Origin: Pseudactinotalea terrae
Lineage (GTDB): Bacteria; Actinomycetota; Actinomycetes; Actinomycetales; Beutenbergiaceae
DNA: 64,000 nt
Assembly (NCBI RefSeq): GCF_009733845.1
Contig: NZ_WNXZ01000001.1
Span: forward strand, 1,116,001-1,180,000
Reading direction: 5' to 3'
Made by a program: the position numbers and the translations under genes. The notes under the pieces were generated by a model. The model ran no database searches. It saw only the letters and a program-made list of their open reading frames with translations, and had not been told where the DNA came from. Positions 21,769 to 30,736 of this stretch are shown here, one piece after another. Within the stretch, counting starts at the first letter, position 1. Every line of letters starts with the position of its first letter.

Positions 21769-22248
21769 ATGACCGACACCGCCCACCGCAACCGCCAGCC
21801 TGCCGGCATCACCACGGGTGGGCAGTTCGCGCTCATGCCGCACACCGAGCCCGACGTCGTCCTCGGCCCGGCCGGGTCCCGGGTGCTGACGATGCCGGTG
21901 GCGGCGTTCGTGGAGACCTTCGAGCCCGCCGAGTACGACCTGAACCGCGGCTGGGACGGCACCCTGGAGCACCCGGCGTTCCTGGAGCCGAACCCGTTCA
22001 ACCCGGACCGGGTGCACGAGGGCACCTGGGATGCGTTCGTGCACGACGTCCGGGCCAACGGGATCCGCGAACCGGTCGCCGTCGACCTGGACACCGGGAC
22101 CGTGACCGAGGGCCACCACCGGGTGGTGGCAGCCATGCTCACCGGTCAGGCGGTGCGGTTCGAGGCCTACCGCGACAGCGACCCGGACCGGGACGCCCAC
22201 GCCGAGCTCGGACACCTGCTGGACGTCGGGCTCGCCGAGCTGGAGTAG
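21769..22248 (+). CDS. GGQF-tag protein with a ParB-like fold
   Basis: A 159-aa protein. Tag: HRNRQPAGITTGGQFALM then PHTEPDVVL (residues 4-31). The body has WDAFVHDVRANGIREPVAVDL followed by GTVTEGHHRVVAAML, the arrangement of ParB/sulfiredoxin-type nucleotide-binding domains (I-x-x-P-v-x-v, then GxHR). In this fold the GHHR loop binds nucleotide phosphates, as in CTP-binding ParB. Too small to be a plasmid ParB with its HTH and dimer domains, so a different role is likely. The next motif begins 7 nt after the stop. Confidence 0.75.
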   Translation: MTDTAHRNRQPAGITTGGQFALMPHTEPDVVLGPAGSRVLTMPVAAFVETFEPAEYDLNRGWDGTLEHPAFLEPNPFNPDRVHEGTWDAFVHDVRANGIREPVAVDLDTGTVTEGHHRVVAAMLTGQAVRFEAYRDSDPDRDAHAELGHLLDVGLAELE

Positions 22249-22255
22249 CACGGGC

Positions 22256-22266
22256 CCGCACATCTA
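22256..22266 (+). promoter_or_regulatory. Start-associated motif 7
   Basis: CCGCACATCTA, 10-nt gap to ATG 22274 (the split ArdC-like gene). Confidence 0.9.
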
Positions 22267-22273
22267 CTGGTGC

Positions 22274-22579
22274 ATGACCGCCACCGCATCGCACCGCACC
22301 CGCCAGCCCGCCGGCATCACCGTCGGTGGGCAGTTCGCCGTCGAGCCCCACACCGAGACCGGTGTCACGCTCACCGGACCGCCCGCGCAGGAGAACGCCT
22401 TCGCCAAGCGGTACGACACCCTGCAGGAGAAGCTGGACGCCTTCGGCACCGAGCTCGAGCAGCGGGTCGCCGACCTCGCCCACGACGAGAACTGGCAGGC
22501 GTGGCTGGACACCGCGGCGAAGTTCCACCGGTACTCTACTGGCAGGCGCGCCGTATCTGAACTCCGTGAATGCGTTTGA
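22274..22579 (+). pseudogene. ArdC-like antirestriction protein, N-terminal half (split gene)
   Basis: Residues 1-88 are native: tag SHRTRQPAGITVGGQFAVE then PHTETGVTL, followed by the start of the ArdC N-terminal domain, ending WLDTAAKFHRYS. After about nt 22537 the frame reads unrelated codons (TGRRAVSELRECV) to a chance stop. The family consensus continues ..YSFxNxLLIAxQ; exactly that continuation (FTNQLLIAAQRP) is found 9.5 kb away at 32052. ArdC proteins protect incoming DNA from restriction; the tag on this one is informative for the tag's meaning. Confidence 0.85.
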
Positions 22580-22763
22580 TCTAAGCCCCGGGTGGCGGCT
22601 CGCTGCGCTAGGCCGCCTCCACACCAAGGGAGGGAACGGATCGACGCCGCCGGAGGCCGCAGCCTCACTGGTAGTCTGCCGATCTGGCTATGCGCGGCAC
22701 CCGACGTACGCTCCCGGCGATGGGGACCGCCGACGGCCGCGTCCTGTGACTGTGAGGAGCGAG

Positions 22764-25022
22764 ATGTCCGATCCGTGGGTGGAGAACGTACAGGACTACC
22801 TCAATGACACCTACACGGGCGTCACAGGGTGGAACCCGATCGAGGTGACCGGCCGCACCGGCTGGCCGACGATGCGGGCGCTGACGCGCGCGCTCCAGCA
22901 CGAGCTGGGCATCACCGCCCTCTCGGACACCTTCGGCCCAAGCACGGTCGCCGCCCTGGACGCCATCGGAGCGATCGGACCCTCGACCGCGCACCCGAAG
23001 ATCGCGCAGATCTACAACCTGCTGATCGGGGGTCTGTACGCCAAGGGCTACAACGGCGGCGACGGAGCCCTACCCGGAAGCTGGTCCACCCAGACCGAGA
23101 CAGGAGTCAGAGCGATCCAGTCGAACATCGGAGTCGCGCAGACCGGGACGGTCACCTCGAAACTGTTCAAGGCCATCCTCAACATGGACGCCTACGTGCT
23201 CGTCGGCTCCGGGACCTCAGCGATTCGGCAGGTCCAGCAGTGGATGAACGCCACCTACCTGTCCCGATCCTGGTTCTCGATCATCCCCGCCGACGGCAGC
23301 TACTCCCGTGACGTGCAGAAGGCGCTCGTCTATGCCATCCAGGAGCAACTCGCGGTGGCCGGCGCGAACGGCAACTACGGACCCGGCACCCGCGCCGCGG
23401 TCGCCAGTGCGCCGACCGTCGCTGTCGGATCCGCCGACTCCGGGGCCTCGAAGTTGGTCCGCCTGTTCCAGGCCGCCTTGCGCTTCAATTCCTACGACGC
23501 CGACTTCAACGGCACGTTTAGCGCCGCCGACTCGACGAAGGTCTTAGCTTTCCAGACCTTCTGCCTTCTGCCGGTCACCGGTGAGAGCAACTACCAGACC
23601 TGGTCCTCCCTGCTGGTCTCCAACGGAGACCCTGACCGGGTCGGCGAGGCAGCCGACACCATCACCCAGGTCACGGCCGCCCGCGCAGGGGCACTCACGG
23701 CCCAGGGCCGCGAGGTCGTAGGCCGCTATCTGACCAATGTCTCCGGCGCCGGCGCTCTGAACAAGAAGATCCAGGCGGGCGAGCTGACCGACATCTTCGC
23801 GGCCGGGCTGCGGATCTTCCCGATCTACCAGACCACAGCGGCCAGCGCCTTGTACTTCTCAGAGCCGCAGGGCGCCATCGACGCCCGCCTAGCGGTTGAC
23901 GCAGCCGCCGGGTACGGCTTCGGGCGTGCGACCACGATCTACTTCGCGGTCGACTTCGACGCCACCGACGACGACATCGCCAATCGTGTCCTACCTCACT
24001 TCCGCGGCATCGCCAGCATGATGCACCACCTCGGAGACAGGTACCGCATCGGGGTCTACGGAACACGAAACGTGTGCCGCCGGGTGTCCGAGGAGGGCCT
24101 GGCTGAGTTCAGTTTCGTCGCCGGCATGAGCACCGGGTACAGCGGGAACCTCGGCTACCTGCTGCCGGAGAATTGGGCCTTCGACCAGATCTCCACCGTG
24201 ACGGTCGGGTCTGGTGCTTCCAGCATCGAGATCGACAACAACATCTACTCTGGCCGCGACGCCGGGCAGTCTTCGGTCACGGCCCCTACGGGCGCCGCAG
24301 CGCTCGACGTCGGCTGGGACCCGACCCTGACCTCCGCACTGGAGTCGGACTTGCAGGACTACGTGGACTCGCTCACCGAGTACGACCCACCGATCCTGCC
24401 CACCTACGGAGGTATCCCGGCCACCGTCACCGCGATCCTGTACAACGACGCACTCGTGACTTCGCTGGCACGTGCGTGGGGCATCCGCAAGGCGCTCATC
24501 CAGGCCGTCGCAGCGTGGGAGTACTGGCGGCGCAACATCGCCGACACGGCTTCCGACACTGCTGTGCGGAACTGGTACCAGTACCTGGAGGAGCTGGAGA
24601 TCTGGCAGCAGAACCCCATCGGCCCGCCTCCCGTCGCACCGATCCCTGTCACCGAGGACTCCAGCACTGGCTTCGCACAGATCTTCGCTGCCACAGCGAT
24701 CGCGGCCCACAACTGGGCGCTCGCGAACAACTTCCTCACCTCCGGCGACGCGCTGAACACCGACAGCCCGACGGACATGTGGCAGGTGTGGAGCAGCCTT
24801 GCCGACGACGTGGAGTACAACCTCTCGGCCGTGCCCCAGGTTCTGATGTGGGGGGCCGATGATGTCGGTGTCAGCGGTCCGCCGCGGACCAACTACACGT
24901 CGACGGAGATCTTCGACATCATCCGCAGGTACAACGGCTCCGGCTCGGAGGCGGAGCGGTACGCGCGCGCCGTGGTCGGTTTCTACGACATCTTCGAGGG
25001 ATACAACGCCGGCCTACGGTAG
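22764..25022 (+). CDS. DUF1906-type glycoside-hydrolase-like protein with repeat N terminus
   Basis: A 752-aa protein starting at ATG 22764 behind GAGGAGCGAG. The N-terminal ~300 residues contain repeated units resembling peptidoglycan-binding modules (TMRALTRALQHELGI, TGVRAIQSNIGVAQTGTVT, KVLAFQTFCLLPVTGESNY). Residues ~310-490 match the Rv2525c/DUF1906 TIM-barrel family: GREVVGRYLTNVSG, IFPIYQT, ATTIYFAVDFDATDD, YRIGVYGT and AFDQISTVTV. The last ~250 residues are helical and unassigned. No signal peptide is visible, so export, if any, is unusual. Cargo of the inserted element. Confidence 0.8.
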   Translation: MSDPWVENVQDYLNDTYTGVTGWNPIEVTGRTGWPTMRALTRALQHELGITALSDTFGPSTVAALDAIGAIGPSTAHPKIAQIYNLLIGGLYAKGYNGGDGALPGSWSTQTETGVRAIQSNIGVAQTGTVTSKLFKAILNMDAYVLVGSGTSAIRQVQQWMNATYLSRSWFSIIPADGSYSRDVQKALVYAIQEQLAVAGANGNYGPGTRAAVASAPTVAVGSADSGASKLVRLFQAALRFNSYDADFNGTFSAADSTKVLAFQTFCLLPVTGESNYQTWSSLLVSNGDPDRVGEAADTITQVTAARAGALTAQGREVVGRYLTNVSGAGALNKKIQAGELTDIFAAGLRIFPIYQTTAASALYFSEPQGAIDARLAVDAAAGYGFGRATTIYFAVDFDATDDDIANRVLPHFRGIASMMHHLGDRYRIGVYGTRNVCRRVSEEGLAEFSFVAGMSTGYSGNLGYLLPENWAFDQISTVTVGSGASSIEIDNNIYSGRDAGQSSVTAPTGAAALDVGWDPTLTSALESDLQDYVDSLTEYDPPILPTYGGIPATVTAILYNDALVTSLARAWGIRKALIQAVAAWEYWRRNIADTASDTAVRNWYQYLEELEIWQQNPIGPPPVAPIPVTEDSSTGFAQIFAATAIAAHNWALANNFLTSGDALNTDSPTDMWQVWSSLADDVEYNLSAVPQVLMWGADDVGVSGPPRTNYTSTEIFDIIRRYNGSGSEAERYARAVVGFYDIFEGYNAGLR

Positions 25023-25040
25023 GGGTGAGATGATGCTGCC

Positions 25041-25421
25041 GTGACTTCCAGCAGCTCAGTTCCGACCGCGGACACGGGCCTGAGCGTCCGCTGGCTGGCC
25101 GGCTTGGGGTTGGCTGCGTGCTGCCTCGTGTCAGGGCTACTCGCGCTCATCCCCTCAATGGCGTTGCTGATGGCGTCGATGACTATCTGGCGCCCGATCG
25201 CGGTGGTGGACTTCTTCGACGAGATCACAGCGCCCAGCGTCGCCGTGTTAGGGGTGCTGCTGCTGTTCGTAGCATTGGCGCCGGTAGTGATCGGCACTCT
25301 CGCACTGCGCCGCAAGGCCGGATGGCATCGTACTGTCGCGCCGGTAGCGACTGGTGTGATTGTCGCTGCTGGCTTGGTCACGATCTTCGCAACCGGGGCA
25401 ATCTACTCGCCCCTGCCCTAG
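25041..25421 (+). CDS. Membrane protein with three predicted helices
   Basis: A 126-aa protein with three hydrophobic segments (LAGLGLAACCLVSGLLALI, VAVLGVLLLFVALAPVVIG, TGVIVAAGLVTIFATGAIY). GTG 25041 has no Shine-Dalgarno, but GATGAT sits 6 nt upstream, at the -10 position of a leaderless start. It follows the lysozyme-like gene by 18 nt. Function unknown. Confidence 0.65.
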   Translation: MTSSSSVPTADTGLSVRWLAGLGLAACCLVSGLLALIPSMALLMASMTIWRPIAVVDFFDEITAPSVAVLGVLLLFVALAPVVIGTLALRRKAGWHRTVAPVATGVIVAAGLVTIFATGAIYSPLP

Positions 25422-25632
25422 ACGTGCGATCGCGCAAGTCAGGTCGGCCGCGTTCGCACTCCGCTGTCGCGAGGGCTGGGATGAAGTCGCACTCCACGAT
25501 GATCAATGAGTATTGAACAGTCGGTCGCCTCAGACGCGGGCGGTCCAACGCGATGCTTGCCCACGTCTCCCCTTGACGGCGCACCGTGAGCGAGGCCACT
25601 ATGTCCCTAGTTCTAGCCGAAGGGGGCGTACC

Positions 25633-26388
25633 GTGTGGCAGAGACTGGTCGTTTCAGCGTCAGTCGTTACGATTGCGACTGGTGCGATCGCGGGCATCGC
25701 GAACGCATCGACTGAGGCATTGATGCCGCCGGGAGAGGCTCCACCGGGCAGTCCTGCGGATGACTTGTCCAGCCAGTTGCTCGACGATCCTGCGTACGTT
25801 CTCGCTGTGACGGACCCGGTCGTGGACTCGCTTGCCTCGGACATGGTTGCTGCCGTGGAGTCGCTCGCCGACAGCGGCGGAGCCGTTGGATGGACACTCA
25901 TCGACTCTGAGGACGTCGAGTTGGTGGGTGCTGCAGACCTCAGTGCCACAGGAACCGCTGGAACCGCGTTCGGCGCGTCGAGCGCGGGAGATCGCGAAGT
26001 CGATCCGCTCACTCCGGAGCAGATGAGCGAACTGGAGGAGGCCCTCGATCTGATCGAGATCGCCTCCGGCACTACCTACTACTGTGGCGCTGGGTCTTAC
26101 AGATTCGCCTATACCCAGGCCTTCGATGACAACTGGTACGCTCTCTGCCGCTCGGGTGTCGGTACGCACACGATCTCGCCCAGCCTTCGCTCTGACAACC
26201 CTCCCACTGCGGTGTGCCCGTGGAACACGCGCGGAAACGTGTACTGGTGGGGCGGCGCGTATACACCCCGTTGGTCAACTGTCCGTGGTCCAGTCTCGAC
26301 GAAGCAGCAGTGCTACTCGTTCGGCAACTACCAGGTCTACGTTAGCAAGATCAAGATTCTCAGTTGTACCGGAACCTGCCCGGTGTAG
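25633..26388 (+). CDS. Secreted protein of unknown function
   Basis: GTG 25633 (after AGGGGGCGTACC) gives 251 residues with a signal peptide, VWQRLVVSASVVTIATGAIA, and probable cleavage near IANAS. The mature part is acidic and Ser-rich up to LEEALDLIEIASG. It is followed by a Cys/Trp/Tyr-rich C-terminal domain (YYCGAGSYRFAYTQAFDDNW, CPWNTRGNVYWWGG) with several cysteines probably forming disulfides. GC is lower than the flanking plasmid genes. No family recognised. Confidence 0.7.
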   Translation: MWQRLVVSASVVTIATGAIAGIANASTEALMPPGEAPPGSPADDLSSQLLDDPAYVLAVTDPVVDSLASDMVAAVESLADSGGAVGWTLIDSEDVELVGAADLSATGTAGTAFGASSAGDREVDPLTPEQMSELEEALDLIEIASGTTYYCGAGSYRFAYTQAFDDNWYALCRSGVGTHTISPSLRSDNPPTAVCPWNTRGNVYWWGGAYTPRWSTVRGPVSTKQQCYSFGNYQVYVSKIKILSCTGTCPV

Positions 26389-26998
26389 AACAGTGGCTTC
26401 AGGCATAAGAAATTAGCGCATCGTCGTTGGCAATGCGTACGCGCAGCATCTTCCAGAGTTTGTCGCTCACAACCACCAACGCGCCGGACGACACCCCACG
26501 GTCCTCGGAGTAACCGCCCCGGACGCGAAGGCAAGCCCGCTGCGCGGCTTGTCGTGGTTCGGTGAGGCTCTCGTTTGGACGAGCCGGCTGCCTGCTGACG
26601 ACCGCGCCGGGCCGCGGCGATCCCCAGCTGGCATGCACTCGGACCAACTGGACGGGAGCCAGACCCAGGTTCTGCTCGTCAGGCACCCAGAGCGATTGCG
26701 CGTGAACCAGCGGTGGGTCCCGCGCCTATCGGGGTACGTACGGCTGGCTGGGTCGGCGCGCCGTGTGGACCCGACCTCAGGGGCCAGTCACAGTAGGTCG
26801 TGAGGCACCCGGGTGTGTGCCTTCAAGCATTGACGTGTAGCCGGGCTGGGCCTGCCGGTCTCAAGCGAGAGATTGGGCGATGTCGTTCTGATGTAACCGC
26901 CGGGGGGTTCGCCGCGTCTACACCTTCAAAGACCCACGTAGGCAGGCCGCCGACCCTCGGCCACGCAGACCGTGCAACCACTGAAGGAGTACTGATCT
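26389..26998. other. Non-coding or decayed stretch in the inserted element
   Basis: About 610 nt with lower GC and only weak open frames. A minus-strand frame at 26399-26686 has no recognisable motif. The last 40 nt carry the Shine-Dalgarno (GAAGGAG) of the sigma gene and presumably its promoter, which I cannot place confidently. Confidence 0.5.
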
Positions 26999-27496
26999 GT
27001 GAGTGAGAGTTCGGAGCTCGACTTCGAGGAGTTCGCACGCGCGGCGACGCCTGATCTAGCACGGTTGGCGTGGGCGCGGACGCTCGATTGGTCGGACAGC
27101 GAGGACCTGGTGCAGGAGACGCTAGCCCGGATGCTGCTTCACTGGAACCGGATCACAGGTGCGGACCACATGCGGTACGCGCGTCGTGTGCTCATGAACC
27201 TACGCGTCGACATGTGGCGGCGACGACGGCACGAAGAACTCGTCGACGCGGTTCCTGATCGTCCCCAGGGACACGTCAGCGACGACGTCGAGGCCCGGCT
27301 GGTGCTCGCCGAGATGCTGAGGCCGCTATCTCAGAAGCAACGAAGTATCGTCGCGCTCCGCTACTTGCTGGGACTCAGCGTGGCGGACACCGCTCAGGAA
27401 CTGGGAATCAGCGAGAGCGCTGTCAAGGTTGCTGCCCACCGCGCCCTCAAACGCATGCAGGAACGCTGGAACAGTCACGAAAGGATTGGACAGTGA
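26999..27496 (+). CDS. SigE-family ECF-type RNA polymerase sigma factor
   Basis: A 165-aa sigma factor: region 2 LARLAWARTLDWSDSEDLVQ with RYARRVLMNLRVDMWRRRR, and region 4 LSQKQRSIVALRYLLGLSVA then ISESAVKVAAHRALKRMQ. Start GTG 26999 follows GAAGGAGTACTGATCT. The stop overlaps the GTG of the next gene, a membrane protein, the classic arrangement of an ECF sigma with its anti-sigma. It could control the element's own secreted and membrane cargo. Confidence 0.9.
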   Translation: MSESSELDFEEFARAATPDLARLAWARTLDWSDSEDLVQETLARMLLHWNRITGADHMRYARRVLMNLRVDMWRRRRHEELVDAVPDRPQGHVSDDVEARLVLAEMLRPLSQKQRSIVALRYLLGLSVADTAQELGISESAVKVAAHRALKRMQERWNSHERIGQ

Positions 27497-28527
27497 CACA
27501 CGATCTGGAGAATGAACTGCAGGAACTATGGCTTCGGGCGGACCTCCCCACCGCACAGATGACTACGACTGATCCAGTGCGTCGACGCGCTAGAGCTCTT
27601 CAGCGAAGGCGAAGCGGGCTGATCCTCGGAGCCGCGCTCGCCTCGACTCTCCTAGTCGTCGCAGGAGTTCTGGTGGCAGGGAACGTGCTCTTCACATCAC
27701 CCATGCCGCCTGCCGACTCTCCTTCGGACAGTGCAAGCGAATCGGGCGATCCGGAAACGGAAGCTCCGAGCGCTCAAGTCACCCCTCCCAACGGCTTCGC
27801 AGACCTCTCCTCGCCGCAAGCGTTCACGATGGTCCCGGGCGAGGGCTGGTGGAACATGACCGCCACCGAAACCAGCTTCGACGATCCCCGCCAACTGGAG
27901 AACCCCGACACGATCCTCATCGCAGGCTGGGTCGACACCGTCGTGGAGGGCTACGACCGGGATCTGACCACCGGCCGCATCACGGTCGTCGCCGCAAGCG
28001 ACCTTCCGCGAGTTCCGATCGACCCGAGTTGGCCCGAAGAATGGATCATTGTCGACGCGACCTCGTTCGACCTCCTAGACACGCTCGTCGGCATGGGCGC
28101 CCCCGGCGACACACCGGAGACACCCGTTGGATTCGAGCCCGTTCCGGACGCAGATGCGGCCGCCTTCGAGAACCTTGGCTCCCCGGTAGGGCTGACAACC
28201 GAGAGCGTACTGACCGACGGCGACATCATCGGCGTCACGGCCCTGGACAGTGAAGGAAACGGCTTCGCGCTCAGGTTCGACACAACGGACGCACAGGCGT
28301 GGTTCTCGGGCGACTCAGGCGATGTCGTGAACGGACCCGACGCCTTCGAGCTGCGGGTAGCCCAGCCCGACAATCTGGAGGAGCTCTCGCTCACTGGCAT
28401 CGACTTCTCAGGGGAGTGTGGCTTCGTGATCAGCGGCCGGGCGAGCACGCCGGATACCGAGCTCATCGCTCAGTACATAGTGGAAGAGCTTCCAACGCAC
28501 GTCGCCAGCCTCTGCGAAGAGCGATGA
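27493..28527 (+). CDS. Membrane protein, probable anti-sigma partner
   Basis: A 344-aa protein overlapping the sigma gene by 4 nt. A cytosolic N terminus of ~38 residues ends in basic RRRARALQRRRSG. One transmembrane helix follows (LILGAALASTLLVVAGVLVA), then a Ser/Pro/Glu-rich linker and a large extracytoplasmic domain with a near-C-terminal Cys pair (ECGF, SLCEE). The layout fits regulators partnered with SigE-type sigmas, although no classical zinc anti-sigma motif is present. Confidence 0.75.
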   Translation: MTHDLENELQELWLRADLPTAQMTTTDPVRRRARALQRRRSGLILGAALASTLLVVAGVLVAGNVLFTSPMPPADSPSDSASESGDPETEAPSAQVTPPNGFADLSSPQAFTMVPGEGWWNMTATETSFDDPRQLENPDTILIAGWVDTVVEGYDRDLTTGRITVVAASDLPRVPIDPSWPEEWIIVDATSFDLLDTLVGMGAPGDTPETPVGFEPVPDADAAAFENLGSPVGLTTESVLTDGDIIGVTALDSEGNGFALRFDTTDAQAWFSGDSGDVVNGPDAFELRVAQPDNLEELSLTGIDFSGECGFVISGRASTPDTELIAQYIVEELPTHVASLCEER

Positions 28528-28976
28528 CTAGGTGGTGTTCTTCTTCGGGAGGTTGCGAACGCCGGGAGTGAGCGAAGAGCTCCGGGACGATGTGGGTAAC
28601 CACTCGCCGTGGCCACCGCCGGAGGCGGGGTGATCGCCTTGAACCGACGCCAAGAAGGATCACCTATCCGCCGGACACGGAGACCAGCTGCCCCCACAGG
28701 GGAGTCTTCTGTCCACTCAAAGGGAGGTCGCTGTCCCAGGACACTGAGCAGCGCGCTCGGTTGCGTGAGTTCGTCACGGCTGAGTACGCGCGTGGTCGGT
28801 CGCTCCGCGGGCTCGGGGAGCTCTCGCGTTGGTCGCCGCGCCGGTCGCCGAACCCCTTCGAGCAGCTCGCGTCGTTCGTCGGCCAGTACCATGCCGATGG
28901 GTCGCAGCTCGACACGATCCGCGGTCCGCTTGCTCTGGATCCACCGACTCCGCGACTGGGTCGTGTTTGCTTCGGC
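28528..28976 (+). pseudogene. Remnant of a small HTH protein in a non-coding stretch
   Basis: One frame, around 28735-28830, reads SLSQDTEQRARLREFVTAEY then ARGRSLRGLGEL. This resembles the start of small helix-turn-helix proteins of actinobacteria (ARLRxFVxxxYxxGRSLRxLAEL), but the recognition helix that should follow is out of frame. No intact start or full domain can be built, so I call it a frameshifted remnant with low confidence. The rest shows nothing supportable. Confidence 0.35.
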
Positions 28977-30377
28977 TTACGTCGACAACGGGTCGGCGGC
29001 ATAGTTCGCCCAGGAGCCGCTGGCTTTCGCGCTGAGGCGGACGATGGTTTGTGGATGGAGGCCAAGGACGCCGGAGAGCATCGCGGGTGGGATCTCTCGG
29101 GTGAGTTGTTCGGAGGCGGCCAGGCGCAGTTGCCGTGGCCGGATGCCCAGGGATCTACGCAGTCGGCTTGCGAGGGCGTTCGCGGTGATGTGCTTTCCGG
29201 CGTGGCTGCCAGGGAACAGCCATCGGGTTGGGAGGTTCTCGGCTGTGCCGTGGCGGCGGCGGACTGGGAGGCTGCGGATCACGGTCGCGAACGGCTCAGG
29301 TAGTTCGAGTGCATCGGTGCCGAGCGTCAGGCTCGTGCCGGTCTGCGTGATCGTGACATCGTCGATCGTGAGCGCGACGACGCGGTTCAAGGGTTGCGCG
29401 TAGAGCACGATGAGCGCGGCAGCAATCCGGTCCGCGGGATCAAGAGAATCCTCGGTGACCAGCCGGCGTGCGATCTGCCAACGTTGTTCGGAGTCCATCG
29501 GGGCGACGGGTTGTCCGACGTAGGCGCGCGGGAGCTCGACCTGTTGTGGCAGTTGGCGGCTCTGCCTGGCCCAGGACAGGAACGGTCGAACGACGTGCCG
29601 GATTGCTCCGTGGCCGGCGAACCACGAGTCGATATCGTGCTGGGTCGTCTCGCCCAGGTGTCGTCCAGCTTCTTGCAGGGTGGTGAGAAAGGCGACGACC
29701 TGCTCGATCTGGCGGGTGGCGTTTCGTGCGCTGGTGTCGACCCGCCGTTGCTCGTGCTGGGCCCGTACCCTGGGCAGGACCTTCCAGTTCACCCACCGCG
29801 TCGTGATCCGCCGGTGTTCGAGATCGAGTGAGGTGAGCAGGTCCGGAACGCGGGTCTCGAGGCGGCGCAAGCTCCGGTGCGGGTCGGGCGCGAGGAGCCT
29901 GGTGGCGACCAGCAGAGCGCGCAGGTGTTCTGCTGCTCGACGTTGCGGGAACTGGTCGAGCGTGTCGTGGCTGAGCGGAATACGGCCGGTGTCGAGGTCC
30001 TGCAGCAGCTCGCGGGTACGGGCCAGCCAGCGGCGCGTCGTGAGGGGCTCCGCGGCAAGGATCGACTCGCGCAGCGGGGCCAGGACACCATCCCCGGCAA
30101 GCACACGGTCGAGGTCCCGACGCAGTGCGCAGGCGTTGCAGACCCTGGACCCGTCAACGCCGACGAGAGGAACGTCGCACGGTCCGCAGTCCTGGCAGCG
30201 CTTCCGCGCCAGCTCACGACACCAACGACAACAATCGTCATGGTCGAGCAGCCGGTTGGGCTTCCCGCATCTGGCGCAGTTGCCTCGGTCTCGTCCGATG
30301 CCCTTGCCGCAACTCCAGCACAGCCCACGTCCCTTCATGGCGGTGCGGTCGCAGAGCTGACAGATCTGTTCGGTCAC
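28977..30377 (-). CDS. Zinc-ribbon recombinase-like protein
   Basis: GTG 30377 overlaps the stop of the HTH gene (GTGA), giving 466 aa. The N terminus has three CxxC-rich ribbons: CQLCDR with CWSC, CARCGKPNR with CCRWC, and CQDCGPC with CNAC. The C-terminal ~180 residues resemble a tyrosine-recombinase fold: PLNRVVALTIDDV, LRLAASEQLTREIPPAMLSG, VLGLHPQTIVRLSA and WANYAAD, with the usual HxxR changed. I know this gene type as the third member of integrase/HTH/zinc-recombinase trios in actinobacterial mobile elements. Its catalytic competence is doubtful. Confidence 0.7.
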   Translation of the reverse strand: MTEQICQLCDRTAMKGRGLCWSCGKGIGRDRGNCARCGKPNRLLDHDDCCRWCRELARKRCQDCGPCDVPLVGVDGSRVCNACALRRDLDRVLAGDGVLAPLRESILAAEPLTTRRWLARTRELLQDLDTGRIPLSHDTLDQFPQRRAAEHLRALLVATRLLAPDPHRSLRRLETRVPDLLTSLDLEHRRITTRWVNWKVLPRVRAQHEQRRVDTSARNATRQIEQVVAFLTTLQEAGRHLGETTQHDIDSWFAGHGAIRHVVRPFLSWARQSRQLPQQVELPRAYVGQPVAPMDSEQRWQIARRLVTEDSLDPADRIAAALIVLYAQPLNRVVALTIDDVTITQTGTSLTLGTDALELPEPFATVIRSLPVRRRHGTAENLPTRWLFPGSHAGKHITANALASRLRRSLGIRPRQLRLAASEQLTREIPPAMLSGVLGLHPQTIVRLSAKASGSWANYAADPLST

Positions 30378-30724
30378 TTGGCGTGTGAGACCTCCGCTCG
30401 CCGCGGAGTGCGGGCGGTGACCTTCGCGGAGACCCGCGCGGGTTTCCCGCCGGTGCCGGTCGCTTTCGCGGCAGCAGTCTCGGCGACGGGCTCGATCAGG
30501 TCGTTCGGGGTGCAACTGAGGATGTCGCAGAGCGCGGTCAGAGTGCGCAGGCTCAACCGTTCCGGGGTGCCGGTGACTAGCCGGTATACCTGCGCCTCGG
30601 AGAGTTGGACACCACGCTCGGCAAGCAACGGGACGAGCATCGTGGTGGCGAACATCTCCTGCTCAGCCATCAGCCGGCGCAGGTGCCATCGGTATCCCAG
30701 ACGGCGCTGGGGGGTGCGTGCCAT
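30374..30724 (-). CDS. Cro/C1-type HTH regulator
   Basis: A 116-aa protein starting at ATG 30724 behind AGAGGAGCGACACG. HTH core: LLAERGVQLSEAQVYRLVTG followed by RLSLRTLTALCDILSCTP, typical of the small HTH family whose members end helix 5 with CDIL.CTPNDL. A basic Ala/Lys/Thr-rich tail follows. Between integrase and zinc recombinase; likely controls the integrase promoter. Confidence 0.85.
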   Translation of the reverse strand: MARTPQRRLGYRWHLRRLMAEQEMFATTMLVPLLAERGVQLSEAQVYRLVTGTPERLSLRTLTALCDILSCTPNDLIEPVAETAAAKATGTGGKPARVSAKVTARTPRRAEVSHAK

Positions 30725-30736
30725 CGTGTCGCTCCT

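Noticed and set aside
26399-26686. A 95-codon minus-strand frame in the inserted element
   Set aside because: No ribosome site, no recognisable motif and unconvincing composition; left as non-coding.
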